A DNA stretch of 64,000 nt from Advenella kashmirensis W13003 (GTDB taxonomy: Bacteria; Pseudomonadota; Gammaproteobacteria; Burkholderiales; Burkholderiaceae_B): NCBI RefSeq assembly GCF_000506985.1, contig NZ_KI650980.1, forward strand, positions 248,001 through 312,000, given 5' to 3'. The notes beneath the pieces are model-generated. The model was not told the DNA's origin and did not search any database. It saw nothing but the letters and a program-made list of their open reading frames with translations. Of this stretch, positions 9,110 through 18,461 are shown one piece after another. Each line of letters starts with the position of its first letter. Within the stretch, counting starts at the first letter, position 1. The translations under genes were made by a program, and so were the position numbers.

Positions 9110-9613
9110 TTGCAGAACGACCTGAACCGGCACTGGCAAGTCCGACTTCACGTTGGCCAGCCCGGTTTTATAGCGTATATGCGCGGCGGGCTGGCTGTGG
9201 TTGCGATGCTCTGCATTGCCGGCTCCCAGGCCGCGTTCGTGCTGGCCGCGCTATGTCTGGCCGTCAAACGCAAGGGCGCTGCTCTTCGAAATACCACTGG
9301 CGGGCAGTTGCTGGTCGGCCCCAACGGGTTTTACCGGTACTGGCGCAACGCCGTGCCGGCTTCACCCAAGAATGCGATGGAAACGACCATGCCCGCCGAT
9401 AGCGGGGCCGTTCGTATTCTGAAGCGTTTCTGGCAGGGGCCGTTCTGGCTGACGCTGTCGTTGCAGGATCCCTATTTTCCCCACACACCTGCCGATACGG
9501 TCACTGTCTGGTCCATCGGGCAGCCGCCCGACGTCTGGCGGCGTTTTCGCGTACTGGTTCTATCGGCCCGCTGGGTCGATACCAGGAGCGCAGGGGGCAG
9601 GGTGGCCATATGA
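9110..9613 (+). CDS. Uncharacterised membrane protein between fabF and rpoE
   Basis: A protein of about 167 residues that I do not firmly recognise. Near the N-terminus, after HWQVRLHVGQ, there is one long hydrophobic segment (about 25-30 residues, possibly a tight hairpin), then a mixed region with GQLLVGPNGFYRYWR and many Trp residues. The form (short N-tail, membrane hairpin, soluble beta-rich domain) recalls the YgfX/CptA family, but this is shape only. The start is uncertain: TTG 9110 directly follows the fabF stop, and TTG 9092 would overlap fabF. The stop overlaps the rpoE ATG by four bases, so it is coupled to the envelope-stress operon and may act with it. Confidence 0.6.
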   Translation: MQNDLNRHWQVRLHVGQPGFIAYMRGGLAVVAMLCIAGSQAAFVLAALCLAVKRKGAALRNTTGGQLLVGPNGFYRYWRNAVPASPKNAMETTMPADSGAVRILKRFWQGPFWLTLSLQDPYFPHTPADTVTVWSIGQPPDVWRRFRVLVLSARWVDTRSAGGRVAI

Positions 9614-10209
9614 GCGAGCGCGAAGTTGACTGGGAGCTGGTGCAGCGGGTCCAGAACGGCGACAAAAAGGCCTTCGATCTGCTGGTGCTGAAGTATCAGC
9701 GCAAGGTCATGGGACTGCTGGCCCGTATGATCGGCAGCCAGAGCGAAGTCGAGGATATTGCCCAGGAAACGTTTATCAAGGCCTATCGTGCCATCCCCCA
9801 ATTTCGGGGTGAAAGTGCGTTTTACACCTGGCTGTACCGGATTGCCATCAATACGGCACGCAACTGGCTTTCCTCGACGGACCGCAAGCTGAGCTATCCC
9901 GATACGCTGGAAAACAAAGACGGTGAAACTTTTTCCCATTCTGACAATCTTATAGATATTGCAACACCCGAATCCAGCATGGTGACGCAGGAAATCGTTC
10001 GGACAGTCAACGAGGCAATCGAAACGTTACCCGACGATTTGCGTATGGCAATCGTGCTCAGGGAGCTTGAAGGGCTAAGTTACGAAGAAATAGCACAGGC
10101 AATGGCTTGCCCGGTGGGAACCGTGCGTTCCCGAATTTTCCGGGCCCGGGAAGCCATCGCGGCAAAACTCAAGCCTGTCCTGGGACAGGCTACGGATCGC
10201 CGCTGGTAA
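9610..10209 (+). CDS. rpoE: RNA polymerase sigma factor RpoE (sigma-E/AlgU)
   Basis: ECF sigma factor for envelope stress. A 199-residue protein with sigma region 2 (DKKAFDLLVLKYQRKVMGL, EVEDIAQETFIKAYRAI, FYTWLYRIAINTARNW) and region 4 (LPDDLRMAIVLRELEGLSYEEIAQ, followed by GTVRSRIFRAREAI). It is held inactive by the anti-sigma factor encoded 9 bases downstream. The start overlaps the preceding membrane-protein stop. The rpoE-rseA-rseB-mucD order is that of the AlgU/sigma-E operons of Pseudomonas and Bordetella. Confidence 0.96.
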   Translation: MSEREVDWELVQRVQNGDKKAFDLLVLKYQRKVMGLLARMIGSQSEVEDIAQETFIKAYRAIPQFRGESAFYTWLYRIAINTARNWLSSTDRKLSYPDTLENKDGETFSHSDNLIDIATPESSMVTQEIVRTVNEAIETLPDDLRMAIVLRELEGLSYEEIAQAMACPVGTVRSRIFRAREAIAAKLKPVLGQATDRRW

Positions 10210-10218
10210 GGAATACAT

Positions 10219-10716
10219 ATGGAAAACAAACTGACTCTTCCTGCGAAAGACTGGAACGAAACCATCTCTGAAATGGTCGATGGCGAATGCGACGCGTTTG
10301 ACGCGTCCAGAATGGATACGCCCTATGGGCGCCAGACCTGGGATACGTACCATCTGATCGGCGATGTCATGCGCAACGAACATCTGGCCATCAAACCGTC
10401 CGATCTGTTCAATGCCCGCATCAGCAAACTGGTGGCGGCAGAGCGGACGCATCATGCCGCCCCGACCCGGGGTTATTTGCGCTGGGGCGCCTCTGGTGTG
10501 GCTGCTGCAGCCGCTGTCGCCGCGGTTGTCTGGTTCAATGCCCCCTATGAGCAGGAATCGGCGCCACCGGTCGCGCCTGCGCTGGCGGTCAGCTCATCCA
10601 CCGTTCCTGCCGAGATGGCACGTAACGAGTTTCAGGATTACGTGGCTGCGCACAGCCAGATGGTCGGGGCGTACCCGGTGCGACACGTTTCATATGACCT
10701 TGGGGATGCGCAGTGA
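10219..10716 (+). CDS. rseA: Anti-sigma-E factor RseA/MucA
   Basis: A 165-residue single-pass inner-membrane protein. The N-terminal cytoplasmic domain contains ISEMVDGECDAFD and WDTYHLIGDVMR, typical of the RseA N-terminal sigma-binding fold. One membrane segment follows (about residues 90-107, Ala/Val-rich), then a periplasmic tail ending HVSYDLGDAQ. Regulated proteolysis of such proteins by DegS- and RseP-type proteases releases sigma-E. The gene overlaps rseB by four bases (GTGA). Confidence 0.9.
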   Translation: MENKLTLPAKDWNETISEMVDGECDAFDASRMDTPYGRQTWDTYHLIGDVMRNEHLAIKPSDLFNARISKLVAAERTHHAAPTRGYLRWGASGVAAAAAVAAVVWFNAPYEQESAPPVAPALAVSSSTVPAEMARNEFQDYVAAHSQMVGAYPVRHVSYDLGDAQ

Positions 10717-11717
10717 TCAGCAAGCCTTGGCTGCCGTCCCGTTTTGAACGTCCGCGGCGCTTTGTGCTGGCTGCCTGCTGGACCGTCGTACCCTGCGTAC
10801 CGGCTTTTGCCCAGACACCGGCGCAGCTGTTGATGCAGATCCAGACTGCTGCAGAAACTACCGACTATAGCGGCACGTTCCTGTACCAGCAGGGCAATGT
10901 CATGATCACCTCGCGCGTGACGCATGTCGTGGACGGCGAAGGCGTCAAGGAACGCCTTGAAGTGCTCGACGGCGATGCCCAGGAATACCTGCGCAATAAT
11001 AATGTGGTGAAAAGCCTGATTCCGGCCAAAAAAATGGTGGTCATCGACAAACCGCGCAAAGACCGTTTCCCGGCCTTGCTGCTGGGACCGGTGGACAACG
11101 TCGATAAGTATTACGACGTGCGCGCCGAAAAGGGCAATAGCCGTGTTGCGGGCCGCGCCTGCGACGTGATTGAAGTGATGCCACGAGTGGACGACCGCTA
11201 TGGTTTTCGCCTGTGCGCCGATGCCAAGTCCCGATTGCTGCTGAAATCGCAGACGGTTGACGGGCAGGGCGCGGTCATCGAACAGGTTACCTTTACCGGT
11301 TTGTCCCTGGGCAGCGATGTCGATACGGCGGGATTGAAATCGCCTCTGGACACGACGGACTGGAAGCAGGTAGAGCAGAAACCGGTGATGGTTGATCTGC
11401 CGCAGGAAGGCTGGCGTATCCGGTACCCGGCAGGTTTCACCCCCATCATGAGTATCGTTCGCCCCAAAGGAACTAAAGAGAACGTAAAGCAACTAATACT
11501 TACAGACGGTCTGTCGTCCATTTCGGTATTTATCCAGAGAGTGAAGGATTCTGAGAAAACCTTTAACAATCAAGGAGATGCCAGGGTGGGGTCGATGAAT
11601 GTATTTCGTCAGCGTATTGATGATTACTGGCTCACAGCCATCGGCGCCATCCCGTTGATGACACTGAAAGATCTGGCCGTTTCAACTAAATTCATTCAAC
11701 CTGTTTCAAAACAGTAA
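10713..11717 (+). CDS. rseB: Sigma-E regulatory protein RseB/MucB
   Basis: Periplasmic negative regulator that binds the anti-sigma factor and protects it from proteolysis until it senses mislocalised lipids or lipopolysaccharide. A 334-residue protein with a signal peptide ending near PAFAQ, then the MucB/RseB N-terminal domain (LLMQIQTAAETTDYSGTF, RLEVLDGDAQEYLRNN, DRYGFRLCADAKSRLLLK) and the C-terminal domain (GWRIRYPAGF, ILTDGLSSISVFIQ). It starts at GTG 10713 within the rseA stop, so it is translationally coupled. Confidence 0.93.
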   Translation: MISKPWLPSRFERPRRFVLAACWTVVPCVPAFAQTPAQLLMQIQTAAETTDYSGTFLYQQGNVMITSRVTHVVDGEGVKERLEVLDGDAQEYLRNNNVVKSLIPAKKMVVIDKPRKDRFPALLLGPVDNVDKYYDVRAEKGNSRVAGRACDVIEVMPRVDDRYGFRLCADAKSRLLLKSQTVDGQGAVIEQVTFTGLSLGSDVDTAGLKSPLDTTDWKQVEQKPVMVDLPQEGWRIRYPAGFTPIMSIVRPKGTKENVKQLILTDGLSSISVFIQRVKDSEKTFNNQGDARVGSMNVFRQRIDDYWLTAIGAIPLMTLKDLAVSTKFIQPVSKQ

Positions 11718-11736
11718 ATACTGAAAAGGGAAACTC

Positions 11737-13236
11737 ATGAATAACAAGGTCAAAAAACCGTTAACGACTGCGATCGTTGCCGCAATGATCGGGCTGGGCA
11801 GTGCTGGCATCATATTGCCATACAGCGGCTTTGCGCAGAGCACACCTGCCGCGCCGGTACCGACCTCCACAGCCGTCACGGCGCTGCCTGATTTCACTTC
11901 CATCGTGGCAGCCACCGAAAATGCGGTGGTCAATATCCGCACGATGGAAAAAGTCTCTGCCCGTTCAAGCCAGGGCTTTGGTCCGGGCGATTCGCCCGAC
12001 GATTTGTTCCGCTTTTTCTTTGGCCCCGATTTCGTACCGCCGCGTGGTGACCGCGGTCCCCGCTCGCCCCGGGGCGGCGATGAAGAGCGCACCGTGCCGC
12101 GTGGCGTGGGTTCGGGCTTTATCATTTCCAAAGACGGCTACATCATGACCAATAATCATGTGGTCGATGGCGCCTCCAAAATTACCGTGACCATGAACGA
12201 TGGCCGTGAATACCAGGCCAAAGTCATCGGTACCGATAAGCGCACCGATATTGCGCTCATCAAAATCCAGGCCGAGAATCTGCCCACTCTCAAGATCGGC
12301 GATTCCAATACGCTCAAGAAAGGACAGTGGGTCCTGGCCATTGGCTCGCCATTCGGACTGGATTCGACCGTGACATCGGGGATCGTGAGCGCCATCAATC
12401 GTGATACCGGCGAATATCTGCCGTTCATTCAGACCGATGTGGCTGTCAACCCGGGTAATTCGGGGGGGCCACTGATCAATCTGTCGGGTGAAGTAGTCGG
12501 CATCAACTCCCAGATCATCTCGCAAAGCGGCGGGTTCATGGGTATTTCCCTGTCCATACCGATAGACGAAGCCATGCGTGTCGTCGACCAGCTCAAATCT
12601 ACCGGTAAAGTGACCCGTGGCCGCATCGGCGTGCAGATTGGCGAAGTCAGTGAAGAGGTTGCCAAGGCAATTGGTCTGCCCAAGGCGGCCGGTGCGCTGG
12701 TCAGCAATGTGGAGCAGGGTGGCCCTGCCGACAAGGCCGGCGTTCAGGCAGGCGATGTCATTACCAAATTCAATGGCGGAGAAGTGAAGAAATGGTCTGA
12801 CCTGCCGCGTCTGGTGGGTCAAACCAAACCTGATACCGACTCTCCTCTGGAAGTCTGGCGCCGGGGCAAATACGAGACATTGAATGTCAAGGTTGCCGAA
12901 ATACCGAGTGGATCGTCCGACACCGCCAGCGTCACGGAACCCGGTGAACAGGCCGGCAGCGCCGATCGCCTGGGCCTGGTTGTCGAAGCAGTGCCTTCTT
13001 CACTGCAAAGCAAAATGCGCATCAAGGGGGGGGTGCTGGTCAAGGATGTCAAGGGTGCCGCCCTGGAAGCCAGCATTCAGCCGGGTGATGTGATTCTTGC
13101 CCTGAACAATCAGGACGTCAAGGATGTCAAGCAGTTTGGCGAAATCGTCGATAAGCTGGAAAAAGGCAAAGCCGCGGCATTGCTGATCCGGCGTGACAAT
13201 TTAACCCAGTGGGTACCCGTAACACCTGCAAAATAA
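11737..13236 (+). CDS. mucD: Periplasmic serine protease MucD (DegP/HtrA family)
   Basis: A 499-residue HtrA-type protease and chaperone that degrades misfolded envelope proteins. The signal peptide ends near SGFAQ. The trypsin-like domain carries His141 (NNHVVDG), Asp171 (KRTDIALI) and Ser242 (NPGNSGGPL). Two PDZ domains follow, around residues 290-385 and 410-495. An Arg/Gly/Pro-rich loop (PRGDRGPRSPRGG, about 102-114) occupies the LA-loop position and is unusually basic. It ends the rpoE operon, with a terminator just downstream. Confidence 0.96.
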   Translation: MNNKVKKPLTTAIVAAMIGLGSAGIILPYSGFAQSTPAAPVPTSTAVTALPDFTSIVAATENAVVNIRTMEKVSARSSQGFGPGDSPDDLFRFFFGPDFVPPRGDRGPRSPRGGDEERTVPRGVGSGFIISKDGYIMTNNHVVDGASKITVTMNDGREYQAKVIGTDKRTDIALIKIQAENLPTLKIGDSNTLKKGQWVLAIGSPFGLDSTVTSGIVSAINRDTGEYLPFIQTDVAVNPGNSGGPLINLSGEVVGINSQIISQSGGFMGISLSIPIDEAMRVVDQLKSTGKVTRGRIGVQIGEVSEEVAKAIGLPKAAGALVSNVEQGGPADKAGVQAGDVITKFNGGEVKKWSDLPRLVGQTKPDTDSPLEVWRRGKYETLNVKVAEIPSGSSDTASVTEPGEQAGSADRLGLVVEAVPSSLQSKMRIKGGVLVKDVKGAALEASIQPGDVILALNNQDVKDVKQFGEIVDKLEKGKAAALLIRRDNLTQWVPVTPAK

Positions 13237-13260
13237 GGCTACAATACGATATGCAGGCCA

Positions 13261-13288
13261 AAAGGGGCGCTTGATGCGTCCCTTTTTT
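13261..13288 (+). terminator. Rho-independent terminator after mucD
   Basis: AGGG-G-CGC and GCG-T-CCCT arms around a TTGAT loop, preceded by A's and followed by TTTTTT. It separates the sigma-E operon from lepA. Confidence 0.8.
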
Positions 13289-13456
13289 GAGTCTGTACCG
13301 CTGTGACCGGCTGGCCGACTTCAATTTGGCCCCGCCGCTGTCCGGGTGCAGGATCTGCAGCCAAAAACCATTTCCGATGCCATTGGCATCCTTATTGTGG
13401 TGAGCTGGCGCGTACGCTTTTCCGGTTGTCGCCGACACTGCACTTTTGCACTTTTT

Positions 13457-15250
13457 ATGCAACATATACGTAATTTCTCGATTATTGCCCATATTGACCA
13501 CGGCAAATCTACGCTGGCGGATCGTCTCATTCACCGCTGCGGCGGCCTTGCCGATCGGGAGATGTCCAAGCAGGTGCTCGATTCCATGGATATCGAGCGG
13601 GAACGCGGCATCACCATCAAGGCGCAGACTGCAGCGCTGCACTATAAAGCCCGCGATGGCAAAATCTACAATCTGAATCTGATTGATACGCCGGGACACG
13701 TGGACTTCTCCTATGAAGTCAGCCGTTCCCTGTCCGCCTGTGAAGGTGCCTTGCTGGTGGTCGACGCCACCCAGGGCGTCGAAGCGCAGACGGTGGCCAA
13801 CTGCTATACCGCGATCGAACTCGGCGTGGAAGTCATGGCGGTGCTCAATAAAATGGATCTGCCCTCGGCCGAGCCCGAAGAGGCACGCAAGGAAATTGAA
13901 GACGTGATCGGCATTGACGCCAGTGACGCCATCAAGGCCAGTGCCAAGACCGGCGAAGGCATTGACGACATCCTGGAAATGATCGTTGCCAAGGTGCCCG
14001 CACCTCAGGGTGACCCAGAAGCGCCGCTGCAGGCGTTGATCATCGACTCGTGGTTTGACAATTATGTGGGCGTCGTCATGCTGGTGCGCATCAAAAATGG
14101 CGTACTCAAGCCCAAGGACAAACTCCTGTTCATGGCCACAGGCGCTACGCATCTGTGCGAGCAACTGGGGGTCTTTTCTCCGAAATCAGAGCCGCGTGAC
14201 AAATTGTCAGCCGGTGAAGTGGGCTTTGTTATCGCCGGGATCAAGGAATTGGCCAGTGCCAAGGTCGGCGATACGATCACGCTGGCCAGCAAACCGGCCC
14301 CCGCGCCGCTGCCGGGCTTCAAAGAAGTCAAACCGCAGGTTTTTGCAGGCCTGTATCCGGTAGAAAGCAGCGAGTATGACCAGTTGCGCGATTCGCTGGA
14401 AAAACTGCGACTTAACGACGCAGCGCTCATGTTCGAGCCCGAGGTATCGCAGGCGCTGGGCTTCGGTTTCCGGTGCGGATTCCTCGGATTGCTGCATATG
14501 GAAATTGTGCAGGAACGCCTGGAACGCGAATTCGATATGGACATTATCACCACCGCGCCTTCGGTGGTTTATGAAGTCGAGCGTAATGACGGGGAAGTGC
14601 TCACGATCGAGAGCCCATCGCGCATGCCGGATGTCGGTCAGATCGCGGACATACGCGAACCCATTGTCACGGTCACGCTGTTCATGCCGCAGGAATATGT
14701 CGGCGCTGTCATTACCTTGTGTATCGCCAAGCGCGGCAACCAGATCAATATGAGCTATCACGGCCGTCAGGTGCATCTGGTCTATGAAATTCCGCTGGCG
14801 GAGATCGTGCTGGACTTCTTTGACCGTCTCAAGTCGGTCTCGCGCGGTTATGCGTCCATGGATTATGAATTTCTGGAATACCGCTCGGCCGATGTCGTGC
14901 GGGTCGATCTGCTGATTAACTCCGACAAGGTTGACGCCCTGTCGATGATCGTACATCGCTCCAACGCCCGTTATCGCGGGCGCGAAGTGGTCACGAAAAT
15001 GCGCGGCCTGATTCCGCGTCAAATGTTTGATGTCATCATTCAGGCGGCCATCGGAGCCGAAATTATCGCGCGTGAAAACGTCAAGGCTCTGCGCAAAAAC
15101 GTGCTTGCCAAATGTTATGGCGGTGATATTTCACGCAAGAAAAAACTGCTGGAAAAACAGAAAGCCGGTAAGAAACGAATGAAACAGGTCGGCAGTGTGG
15201 AAATTCCACAGGAAGCGTTCCTGGCCATCCTTCAGGTTGAAGATAAATAA
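13457..15250 (+). CDS. lepA: Elongation factor 4 (LepA)
   Basis: Ribosomal GTPase that back-translocates or remodels stalled ribosomes. 597 residues, the normal length. The G1 motif AHIDHGKS, the G3 motif DTPGH, the G4 motif NKMD, and the LepA-specific C-terminal domain ([29 protein letters not shown]) are all present. I chose ATG 13457, where [18 protein letters not shown] begins, the family's usual N-terminus; an open frame continues upstream to 13346 without family similarity. It heads the lepA-lepB-rnc-era-recO cluster. Confidence 0.97.
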   Translation: MQHIRNFSIIAHIDHGKSTLADRLIHRCGGLADREMSKQVLDSMDIERERGITIKAQTAALHYKARDGKIYNLNLIDTPGHVDFSYEVSRSLSACEGALLVVDATQGVEAQTVANCYTAIELGVEVMAVLNKMDLPSAEPEEARKEIEDVIGIDASDAIKASAKTGEGIDDILEMIVAKVPAPQGDPEAPLQALIIDSWFDNYVGVVMLVRIKNGVLKPKDKLLFMATGATHLCEQLGVFSPKSEPRDKLSAGEVGFVIAGIKELASAKVGDTITLASKPAPAPLPGFKEVKPQVFAGLYPVESSEYDQLRDSLEKLRLNDAALMFEPEVSQALGFGFRCGFLGLLHMEIVQERLEREFDMDIITTAPSVVYEVERNDGEVLTIESPSRMPDVGQIADIREPIVTVTLFMPQEYVGAVITLCIAKRGNQINMSYHGRQVHLVYEIPLAEIVLDFFDRLKSVSRGYASMDYEFLEYRSADVVRVDLLINSDKVDALSMIVHRSNARYRGREVVTKMRGLIPRQMFDVIIQAAIGAEIIARENVKALRKNVLAKCYGGDISRKKKLLEKQKAGKKRMKQVGSVEIPQEAFLAILQVEDK

Positions 15251-15261
15251 GGAAGTAGAAG

Positions 15262-16068
15262 ATGAATTTTGCGTTAATCCTGTTTATATTGCTGGTTATC
15301 ACAGGTGTAATAAAATTGTTCGATGCCCTGATTTTTCGCAAGCGGCGTGTGGCCGAATACGGCGCCGACGAACAGGCGCATCGTCCCTGGTGGATCGAAT
15401 ATTCACTGAGTTTTTTTCCTGTCATCCTGTTTGTGTTCGTACTGCGCTCGTTCCTGTTCGAGCCGTTCCGCATTCCCTCAGGCTCCATGCTGCCGACGCT
15501 GCAGAATGGCGACATGATTCTGGTCAACAAATTTACGTATGGCATCCGCCTGCCGATCATCGACCAGGAAATCATACCGATCAACACACCGCAACGCGGC
15601 GATGTGATGGTGTTTCGCTATCCGGTCAATCCCGACATGGATTTCATCAAGCGCGTGGTGGGTGTGCCGGGTGACGAAGTGGTCTATCAGAACAAACGCC
15701 TGACCATCAACGGGCAGGCCGTGCCTGTCAAGCGCGTGGGTCCTTATGTGAACCCGTCACAGCAAAGTGGTTCGCCCGAGGCGCTTGAAGAAAATCTGGG
15801 TAATCACGATCATGCGATCCTGAATATGCCGGGTATGGGCGCTTTGCTGGGCATGACTACATTCCCCGGAAAAGAAAACTGCCAGTATCAGGGCGCGGAT
15901 TTTCGCTGCACGGTGCCACAGGGACAATATTTTGTGATGGGCGACAATCGCGACAACAGTGAAGACAGTCGCTACTGGGGCTTTGTGCCCGATCGCAATA
16001 TTGTCGGCAAGGCCTTCTTTATCTGGATGAATTTTGGCGACCTGGGTCGCATAGGCTCGTTCAAGTGA
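15262..16068 (+). CDS. lepB: Signal peptidase I
   Basis: Inner-membrane enzyme that removes signal peptides from exported proteins. 268 residues, with two N-terminal membrane segments (residues 2-20 and about 46-65), the catalytic Ser75 in [10 protein letters not shown] and the catalytic Lys130 in [13 protein letters not shown]. The box E motif [14 protein letters not shown] is also present. It is 11 bases after lepA, and its stop overlaps the rnc start. Confidence 0.96.
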   Translation: MNFALILFILLVITGVIKLFDALIFRKRRVAEYGADEQAHRPWWIEYSLSFFPVILFVFVLRSFLFEPFRIPSGSMLPTLQNGDMILVNKFTYGIRLPIIDQEIIPINTPQRGDVMVFRYPVNPDMDFIKRVVGVPGDEVVYQNKRLTINGQAVPVKRVGPYVNPSQQSGSPEALEENLGNHDHAILNMPGMGALLGMTTFPGKENCQYQGADFRCTVPQGQYFVMGDNRDNSEDSRYWGFVPDRNIVGKAFFIWMNFGDLGRIGSFK

Positions 16069-16820
16069 TGAATCTCTCAAGACTGGAACGTCTGCTTGGC
16101 TATGAGTTCAAAAATCAGCGCCTGCTGGTTCAGGCGCTGACCCATCGCAGTCACAGTGCGACTCATAACGAGCGGTTCGAGTTTCTCGGCGATTCCATCC
16201 TCAATTTCACCGTGGCGGCCATTCTGTTTCATCGTTTGCAACGGGAAGACGAGGGCGATCTGTCACGAATCCGGGCCAGCCTGGTCAAGCAGGCGACGCT
16301 GGCCGACATTGCCCATCGGCTTGAATTGCCGCAGTTCCTGCGACTGGGTGAAGGCGAGCTCAAAAGCGGGGGCTTTCGTCGCCCGTCTATTCTGGCCGAC
16401 GCGCTGGAGGCCATTTTTGCGGCGATCTATCTGGACAGTGGCGTAGCGTCAGTACAAACGGTGATCGAAGGGCTCTACAAGCCGTTATTGGATTCGGTGG
16501 ATTTCAACACGCTGGGCAAGGATGCCAAAACCCTGCTGCAGGAGGTATTGCAAGGGCGAAAATTCGCCTTGCCGGTCTATAACGTGGTCGCCACAACCGG
16601 GGCCGCGCACGATCAGCAGTTTGAAGTGGAATGCCATATCGCAGAACTGGATTTGCGAAGCCAGGCCAGCGGCAGCAGTCGGCGTGCGGCTGAGCAGGCC
16701 GCTGCGCGCAAGATGCTGGATAAGCTTGAAACGGCCCTGCCCAAGGCAGGCGCAAAAAAGCGCGTACGAAAAGTCGCGCAACTGACGTTGCCGGTTGCCG
16801 TTGAGCAGGAGAAAAAATGA
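16068..16820 (+). CDS. rnc: Ribonuclease III
   Basis: Double-strand-specific endoribonuclease that processes rRNA precursors and many mRNAs. 250 residues. The signature [12 protein letters not shown] carries the catalytic acidic residues, [13 protein letters not shown] supplies the second acidic cluster, and a double-stranded-RNA-binding domain follows (about residues 155-228, with ARKMLDKLE). The ATG at 16068 shares its first base with the lepB stop (TGATG); a GTG at 16065 is an alternative. A basic C-terminal tail ([15 protein letters not shown]) extends beyond the usual end. It overlaps era by four bases. Confidence 0.95.
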   Translation: MNLSRLERLLGYEFKNQRLLVQALTHRSHSATHNERFEFLGDSILNFTVAAILFHRLQREDEGDLSRIRASLVKQATLADIAHRLELPQFLRLGEGELKSGGFRRPSILADALEAIFAAIYLDSGVASVQTVIEGLYKPLLDSVDFNTLGKDAKTLLQEVLQGRKFALPVYNVVATTGAAHDQQFEVECHIAELDLRSQASGSSRRAAEQAAARKMLDKLETALPKAGAKKRVRKVAQLTLPVAVEQEKK

Positions 16821-17740
16821 GCCAGGAACCCAATATGCCCGCTGGTGCCGAAGCAGCCGGCCCTGCGAAGACAGGATTTATCGCCGTGGTCGGCCGTCCG
16901 AATGTGGGCAAGTCGACATTGACCAATGCATTGATCGGCAGCAAAATTTCCATCGTGTCGCGCAAGGCGCAAACCACCCGTCATCGCATTCATGGTGTGC
17001 TGACCCGTGATAACACGCAGTTTGTCTTTGTGGATACGCCGGGTTTTCAGACCCGCCATGGCGGTACGATGAATCGCATGATGAATCGTGTGGTCACGCA
17101 GGCGCTGGCCGATGTGGATGTCATCGTCCATGTGGTAGAGGCCGGGAAATGGTCTGCCGGTGATGAACAGATCGTGCCTTTGCTGCCAGCTTCCAAAAAA
17201 TGCATTCTGGCCATCAGTAAAATCGATATGCTCAAGAGCAAGAATGATCTGTTCGATTTCGTCGGCCACATCATGGGTAAATTTTCTTATGATGCCGTTG
17301 TACCCGTCAGTTCGGTCAAAGGGGTGCAGCTGGATACCCTGTTGTCCGAAATCGAGCAGCGACTGCCCGAAGGCGAATTCATGTTCGAAGAAGATGCGCT
17401 CACTGACAGGCCGATCCGCTTTATCGCAGCCGAGCTGATTCGCGAGAAAATCTTCAGGCTGGTCGGTGACGAATTGCCGTATGCCTGTACCGTCGTCATC
17501 GAACAATGGGACGAAGACGAGCAGGCTGCGCGTATTGCCGCGTGTGTGGTGGTAGAGCGTGAGAGTCACAAGCCGATTCTGCTTGGCGCTAAAGGCACGC
17601 ATATGAAACGCATTGCCACAGAAGCGCGCCAGGATATTTCAGCGCTGCTGGACAAGCCTGTTTTCCTGGAAATTTATATCAAGGTGCGCAAGGGTTGGTC
17701 TGAAAAGGAAAGTGCCCTGCGCGATCTGGGATATGAGTAG
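16817..17740 (+). CDS. era: GTPase Era
   Basis: Essential GTPase that binds the 3' end of 16S rRNA and assists 30S assembly. 307 residues. G1 GRPNVGKS (26-33), G3 DTPG, and G4 at ISKID, a small variation on NKxD common in Era of this group. A C-terminal KH domain contains [20 protein letters not shown]. It overlaps rnc upstream and recO downstream, both by a few bases, typical of the rnc-era-recO operon. Confidence 0.95.
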   Translation: MSQEPNMPAGAEAAGPAKTGFIAVVGRPNVGKSTLTNALIGSKISIVSRKAQTTRHRIHGVLTRDNTQFVFVDTPGFQTRHGGTMNRMMNRVVTQALADVDVIVHVVEAGKWSAGDEQIVPLLPASKKCILAISKIDMLKSKNDLFDFVGHIMGKFSYDAVVPVSSVKGVQLDTLLSEIEQRLPEGEFMFEEDALTDRPIRFIAAELIREKIFRLVGDELPYACTVVIEQWDEDEQAARIAACVVVERESHKPILLGAKGTHMKRIATEARQDISALLDKPVFLEIYIKVRKGWSEKESALRDLGYE

Positions 17741-18320
17741 ACAAAGCAGTCGGGTGCAGGAGACCAGCGCCTATCTGTTGCAGGCGACGGCCTGGAGTGA
17801 AACCTCTGTGATTGCCCGGCTGTTTGCCCGGGAGCACGGCATCATAACCGTCGTGGCCAAGGGTGCCAAACGGCCGTATTCAGTGTTGCGTCCGGTGCTG
17901 TCCGCTTTTGAGCCGTTGTCGGTATCCTGGTCGGGTCAGGGCGAGGTCAAGACCCTGACGCGTGCCGAACTCGCCGGCCTGCATGGCCTGTCCGGCAAAT
18001 CCATGATGTCGGCCTGGTATATGAATGAGTTGCTGATTCGGCTGCTGCCGGGCGAAGATGCCCATCCGCAACTGTATGACGCCTATCGTCAGGCGCTGCA
18101 GCAATTGGCCGTAGGCGAGCGCGCCTCGGGTTCACTGCGGCGCTTTGAATGGACATTATTGCAGGAAACCGGTTACGGGGTCCCTGGCAACAAACCCGAT
18201 TTTGATGAACCGGCGAGCGAACCCGAGTTGCGGCGCATGTTGCGAGAGCGTATAGATGAGCACCTGGAAGCCAGGCCGTTGATGACGCGCAATGTCCTGC
18301 TATCGCTTAAACAATATTGA
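17733..18320 (+). CDS. recO: DNA repair protein RecO, short form
   Basis: RecO loads RecA on SSB-coated DNA in the RecFOR pathway. The N-terminal OB-fold is present (SRVQETSAYLLQATAWSET, VIARLFAREHGIITVVAKGAKRP, LSVSWSGQGEVKTLTRAEL), followed by the helical part (YMNELLIRLLPGEDAHPQLYDAY, RRFEWTLLQETGYG). After GYG the protein jumps to a short acidic linker and the final helix (MTRNVLLSLKQY). The zinc-finger-like segment found in many RecO proteins is absent, leaving 195 residues instead of about 230-250. ATG 17733 overlaps the era stop; the frame is open further upstream inside era but without similarity. Confidence 0.88.
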   Translation: MSRQSSRVQETSAYLLQATAWSETSVIARLFAREHGIITVVAKGAKRPYSVLRPVLSAFEPLSVSWSGQGEVKTLTRAELAGLHGLSGKSMMSAWYMNELLIRLLPGEDAHPQLYDAYRQALQQLAVGERASGSLRRFEWTLLQETGYGVPGNKPDFDEPASEPELRRMLRERIDEHLEARPLMTRNVLLSLKQY

Positions 18321-18461
18321 GCCGGTTACCGTATTGAGTCGGTCTTTTCGCAGACCGCCAAAACGCAGACAGGAGCCAGGTTGGACATACTGCAACCATA
18401 CGGGTTTGCCGCGGCTTCAACCTCGGTTATGATGCCAGGTATGACTTTGCGGAGATGATCC

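Noticed and set aside
13346-13456. Longer lepA reading frame starting at 13346
   Set aside because: LepA proteins begin at [18 protein letters not shown]; the upstream 37 codons have no similarity and cover the promoter region.
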